From Bacillota bacterium (lineage in GTDB: Bacteria; Bacillota; Clostridia; Clostridiales; Clostridiaceae): DNA of 7,978 nucleotides. Below the pieces are notes generated by a model, which saw only the letters and a program-made list of their open reading frames with translations, did no database searches and was not told where the DNA came from. The position numbers and the translations under genes are program-made. Shown one piece after another: positions 6,147-7,978 of the stretch. Numbering within the stretch: the first letter of the stretch is position 1; the number at the start of each line of letters is the position of its first letter. Where the stretch lies: positions 1 through 7,978 of the forward strand of contig JAEWQX010000115.1 of assembly GCA_023399035.1 (NCBI GenBank), in the 5' to 3' direction.

Positions 6147-6191
6147 AAAATAGTTATAATATGAAGCATATTTTCATATTATAACTATTTT
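6147..6191. repeat. 45-bp perfect inverted repeat between divergent genes
   Basis: Two 19-bp arms, AAAATAGTTATAATATGAA (6147-6165) and its exact complement (6173-6191), flank a 7-nt centre. T-runs flank it on both strands (TTTTTT at 6150-6145 on the minus strand). It lies between two diverging genes, where no coding transcript needs a terminator. It could be a dyad operator, an attenuator in a long leader of the CobW gene, the end of a small RNA, or a cruciform-forming relic. Confidence 0.7.
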
Positions 6192-6255
6192 GATAAATTT
6201 TCAAGTTACGTTTAATTTTATTTGACAGCATATAAATTGTAATAATATATAAAAT

Positions 6256-6284
6256 TTGTATGTATTTTAAAATAAGTGTATAAT
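6256..6284 (+). promoter_or_regulatory. sigma-A promoter of the MATE exporter gene
   Basis: A -35 TTGTAT (6256-6261), a 17-nt spacer and a perfect -10 TATAAT (6279-6284) precede the gene. The start of transcription is expected near 6291, about 27 bases before the ATG. A second possible -35, TTGACA (6222-6227), pairs less well with TATATA 18 nt downstream. Confidence 0.65.
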
Positions 6285-6317
6285 GATGTAGACATTTTAA
6301 TATTTAGGAGAAACTAT

Positions 6318-7700
6318 ATGGAAAAAACTAATGATTTTTCAAAGGGAAGTGCAGCTAAAAGCATATTCAGGCTTGCAATACCTATGACACTGGCTCAGCT
6401 AATAAATATACTGTATAACGTAATTGACAGAATGTATATTGGAAGGATTTCTCATGGTTCCAGTACAGCTCTTACAGGTGTTGGAGTAACCTTCCCTATA
6501 ATAACAATAATAATGGCTTTTGCAAATCTTTTTGGAATGGGAGGCGCTCCTCTTTGTTCAATTGAAAGAGGAAGAGGAAATAATGAATATGCAGAAGAAA
6601 TAATGGGCAACTCTTTTTCACTGCTTATTCTTTCTGGTTTCATACTTACAATAACAGGCCTGCTATCAAAAACTAAACTGCTATATTTATTTGGAGCAAG
6701 TGATACGACTTTCCCCTATGCTGACAGTTATATATCAATTTATCTTTTAGGAAGCATATTTGTAATGGTAAGTCTTGGCATGAATAGCTTTATAAATTCA
6801 CAGGGCTTTGCAAAAATAGGAATGCTCACAGTACTATTAGGGGCATTATGCAATATAATACTAGATCCTATATTTATCTTCATATTAGGATTAGGAGTAA
6901 AAGGAGCTGCAATTGCAACAGTAATATCACAATTTTTATCAGCACTATGGGTATTTTTATTCTTAACTGGAAATAACACTATTTTAAAGATTAAACTTAA
7001 ATACCTAAAGATTAAATTTTCTATATTTAAGAAAATTGTTTTTCTAGGACTTTCAGGTTTTATGATGGCTATTACAAACAGTATCGTACAGATTGTCTGC
7101 AACATAACCCTTCAGACCTATGGAGGAGATTTATATGTAGGAATAATGACTGTCATAAATTCTATCCGTGAAATTATAATGATGCCAATAAACGGAATAA
7201 CAAATGGAGCACAGCCATTTATAGGATATAACTACGGTGCAATGAAAAAAGACCGAGTAAAGAGCGGAATTAAAGTCATGTCAATTTCATGCATCATTTA
7301 TACTACAGCTATATGGATCACTTTATGCATGTTCCCAGAGTTCTTTATAAGGATATTCAATCAGGATATGAATCTTATAATTAAAGGAATACCATCAATG
7401 CATATATATTTCTTTGGATTTTTCATGATGTCATTCCAATTTTCAGGACAGGCAACCTTTATAGCTCTTGGAAAATCAAAGCAAGCTATATTTTTCTCTC
7501 TTCTGAGGAAAATAATCATAGTAGTGCCGCTTACAGTGTATCTCCCAAGAATATTTAATCTTGGTACTTATGGAGTTTTCCTGGCAGAGCCCATTTCAAA
7601 TTTCATAGGTGGTACAGTATGTTACTGCACAATGATTTTTGTAGTAAAGAAATTATTTAGATCTAATAATTCTAACAAAAATATTCTCCAGGCAGGGTAA
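6318..7700 (+). CDS. MATE-family multidrug/cation antiporter
   Basis: This 460-residue integral membrane protein has the length and hydrophobic pattern of a 12-helix MATE transporter (NorM/DinF/MepA type). Recognisable motifs are IPMTLAQLINILYNVIDRMYIG (split here as 21-40 and following) with Asp37, and NIILDPIFIFIL (179-190). GAQPFIGYNYGA (297-308) in the second half-repeat mirrors the first. Such proteins use a sodium or proton gradient to export cationic drugs, dyes or metabolites; the substrate cannot be read from sequence. I chose the ATG at 6318 because AGGAG (6306-6310) lies seven bases upstream. An upstream in-frame start at 6276 would overlap the promoter -10 and adds residues unlike the family. 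The gene is monocistronic, with its own promoter and terminator, and no regulator gene is adjacent. Confidence 0.92.
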   Translation: MEKTNDFSKGSAAKSIFRLAIPMTLAQLINILYNVIDRMYIGRISHGSSTALTGVGVTFPIITIIMAFANLFGMGGAPLCSIERGRGNNEYAEEIMGNSFSLLILSGFILTITGLLSKTKLLYLFGASDTTFPYADSYISIYLLGSIFVMVSLGMNSFINSQGFAKIGMLTVLLGALCNIILDPIFIFILGLGVKGAAIATVISQFLSALWVFLFLTGNNTILKIKLKYLKIKFSIFKKIVFLGLSGFMMAITNSIVQIVCNITLQTYGGDLYVGIMTVINSIREIIMMPINGITNGAQPFIGYNYGAMKKDRVKSGIKVMSISCIIYTTAIWITLCMFPEFFIRIFNQDMNLIIKGIPSMHIYFFGFFMMSFQFSGQATFIALGKSKQAIFFSLLRKIIIVVPLTVYLPRIFNLGTYGVFLAEPISNFIGGTVCYCTMIFVVKKLFRSNNSNKNILQAG

Positions 7701-7714
7701 AAGTATGAAAATAA

Positions 7715-7755
7715 AAGAAACGGGACAACCTCATATTGTCCCGTTTCTTATTTTT
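7715..7755. terminator. bidirectional Rho-independent terminator between convergent genes
   Basis: A perfect 14-bp stem, AAGAAACGGGACAA (7715-7728) with TTGTCCCGTTTCTT (7736-7749), has a 7-nt loop and T-rich tails on both sides (TTATTTTT on plus; TTTTATTTT on minus). It ends the MATE gene 14 bases after its stop. It also ends the minus-strand 66-residue gene, whose stop codon lies at the stem edge. Confidence 0.9.
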
Positions 7756-7948
7756 CTTTTAATTCATCAATATACTTTTGAATCCATGAATCAACTGAAT
7801 TTTTTCTGGCGTATTCAGGATCCTTAATATTATCAATAAAGCGTGTAGTGACACCATGAGTCTTTGCAATAAGCATTACATTTTTCTGCTTATCTACAGG
7901 TAAATCTTTGATTGCATCTTTTACATCATCTAAACGCGCCCTTTTCAT
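7748..7948 (-). CDS. 66-residue hypothetical protein
   Basis: This is a small, charged, probably all-helical cytoplasmic protein with no cysteine, signal peptide or membrane segment. The N-terminus is basic (MKRAR). The middle, AKTHGVTTRFIDNI, resembles a helix-turn-helix-like stretch only loosely, and the C-terminus SWIQKYIDELKEK would be an amphipathic helix. GAGG (7960-7957) lies eight bases before the ATG, and a strong terminator sits at its stop codon, so expression signals support a real gene. I do not recognise the family. It converges on the MATE gene; anything upstream lies outside the window, so its promoter may not be fully visible. Confidence 0.7.
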   Translation of the reverse strand: MKRARLDDVKDAIKDLPVDKQKNVMLIAKTHGVTTRFIDNIKDPEYARKNSVDSWIQKYIDELKEK

Positions 7949-7978
7949 CTATAAAACCTCACTTAAATTATATTATGC

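Noticed and set aside
5731..6153. 140-codon plus-strand frame
   Set aside because: It is antisense to the conserved G domain of the CobW-family gene and runs on into the intergenic region; no RBS or domain.
6740..7105. Minus-strand frames inside the MATE gene (6452-6643 and 6740-7105)
   Set aside because: Both are antisense shadows of a well-supported membrane protein gene and have no expression signals.

Overview
The window looks like chromosomal DNA from a low-G+C Firmicute of the Clostridium group. It is strongly A/T rich, has A/T-ended codons, and uses strong AGGAGG-type ribosome sites. The protein families also fit: an EFR1-type flavodoxin/ferredoxin, a clostridial-style chemotaxis receptor, COG0523 metallochaperone GTPases and a MATE exporter. 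The genus assignment is inference; no rRNA or marker gene is present.

Left edge (1-60): a leftward promoter carries two LexA-type SOS boxes and a Shine-Dalgarno. Its gene starts just outside the window, so its product is unknown but it is very likely part of the DNA-damage regulon. Next, on the minus strand, are an Rpn-family PD-(D/E)XK nuclease (418-1395, TTG start) and a small trailing ORF (190-414). Both end at one intrinsic terminator (172-211). A mostly empty 364-bp stretch separates them from an EFR1-family flavodoxin-ferredoxin protein (1760-2515, minus).

Middle (2516-3780): a self-contained 34-codon gene on the plus strand (2827-2931) has a candidate promoter, a perfect Shine-Dalgarno and a strong terminator. 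Behind it lies the C-terminal stump of a methyl-accepting chemotaxis protein (3129-3737, minus). It has no start codon and stops abruptly beside a hairpin, so it is probably a decaying pseudogene.

Metal-handling block (3778-6053, minus): two COG0523/CobW-type P-loop GTPases lie in tandem. The upstream one (4917-6053) is a canonical metallochaperone with a CICC motif and a long His-rich segment containing four CxCGH units. The downstream one (3778-4719) has a divergent CobW-like GTPase domain without CxCC, joined to a C-terminal domain resembling the soluble part of YcgQ/TIGR03943. They probably form one metal-homeostasis module. The 197-bp gap between them contains a leader hairpin and a tandem repeat, so the second gene may also be controlled separately.

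Right part (6054-7978): a divergent intergenic region with a 45-bp near-perfect palindrome leads to a MATE-family exporter (6318-7700, plus) with a good sigma-A promoter. A bidirectional terminator separates it from a convergent 66-residue unknown protein (7748-7948, minus). I see no rRNA, tRNA, CRISPR array, insertion sequence or prophage genes. The most unusual items are the CobW/YcgQ-like fusion, the 34-residue peptide gene, the edge SOS promoter and the large divergent palindrome.
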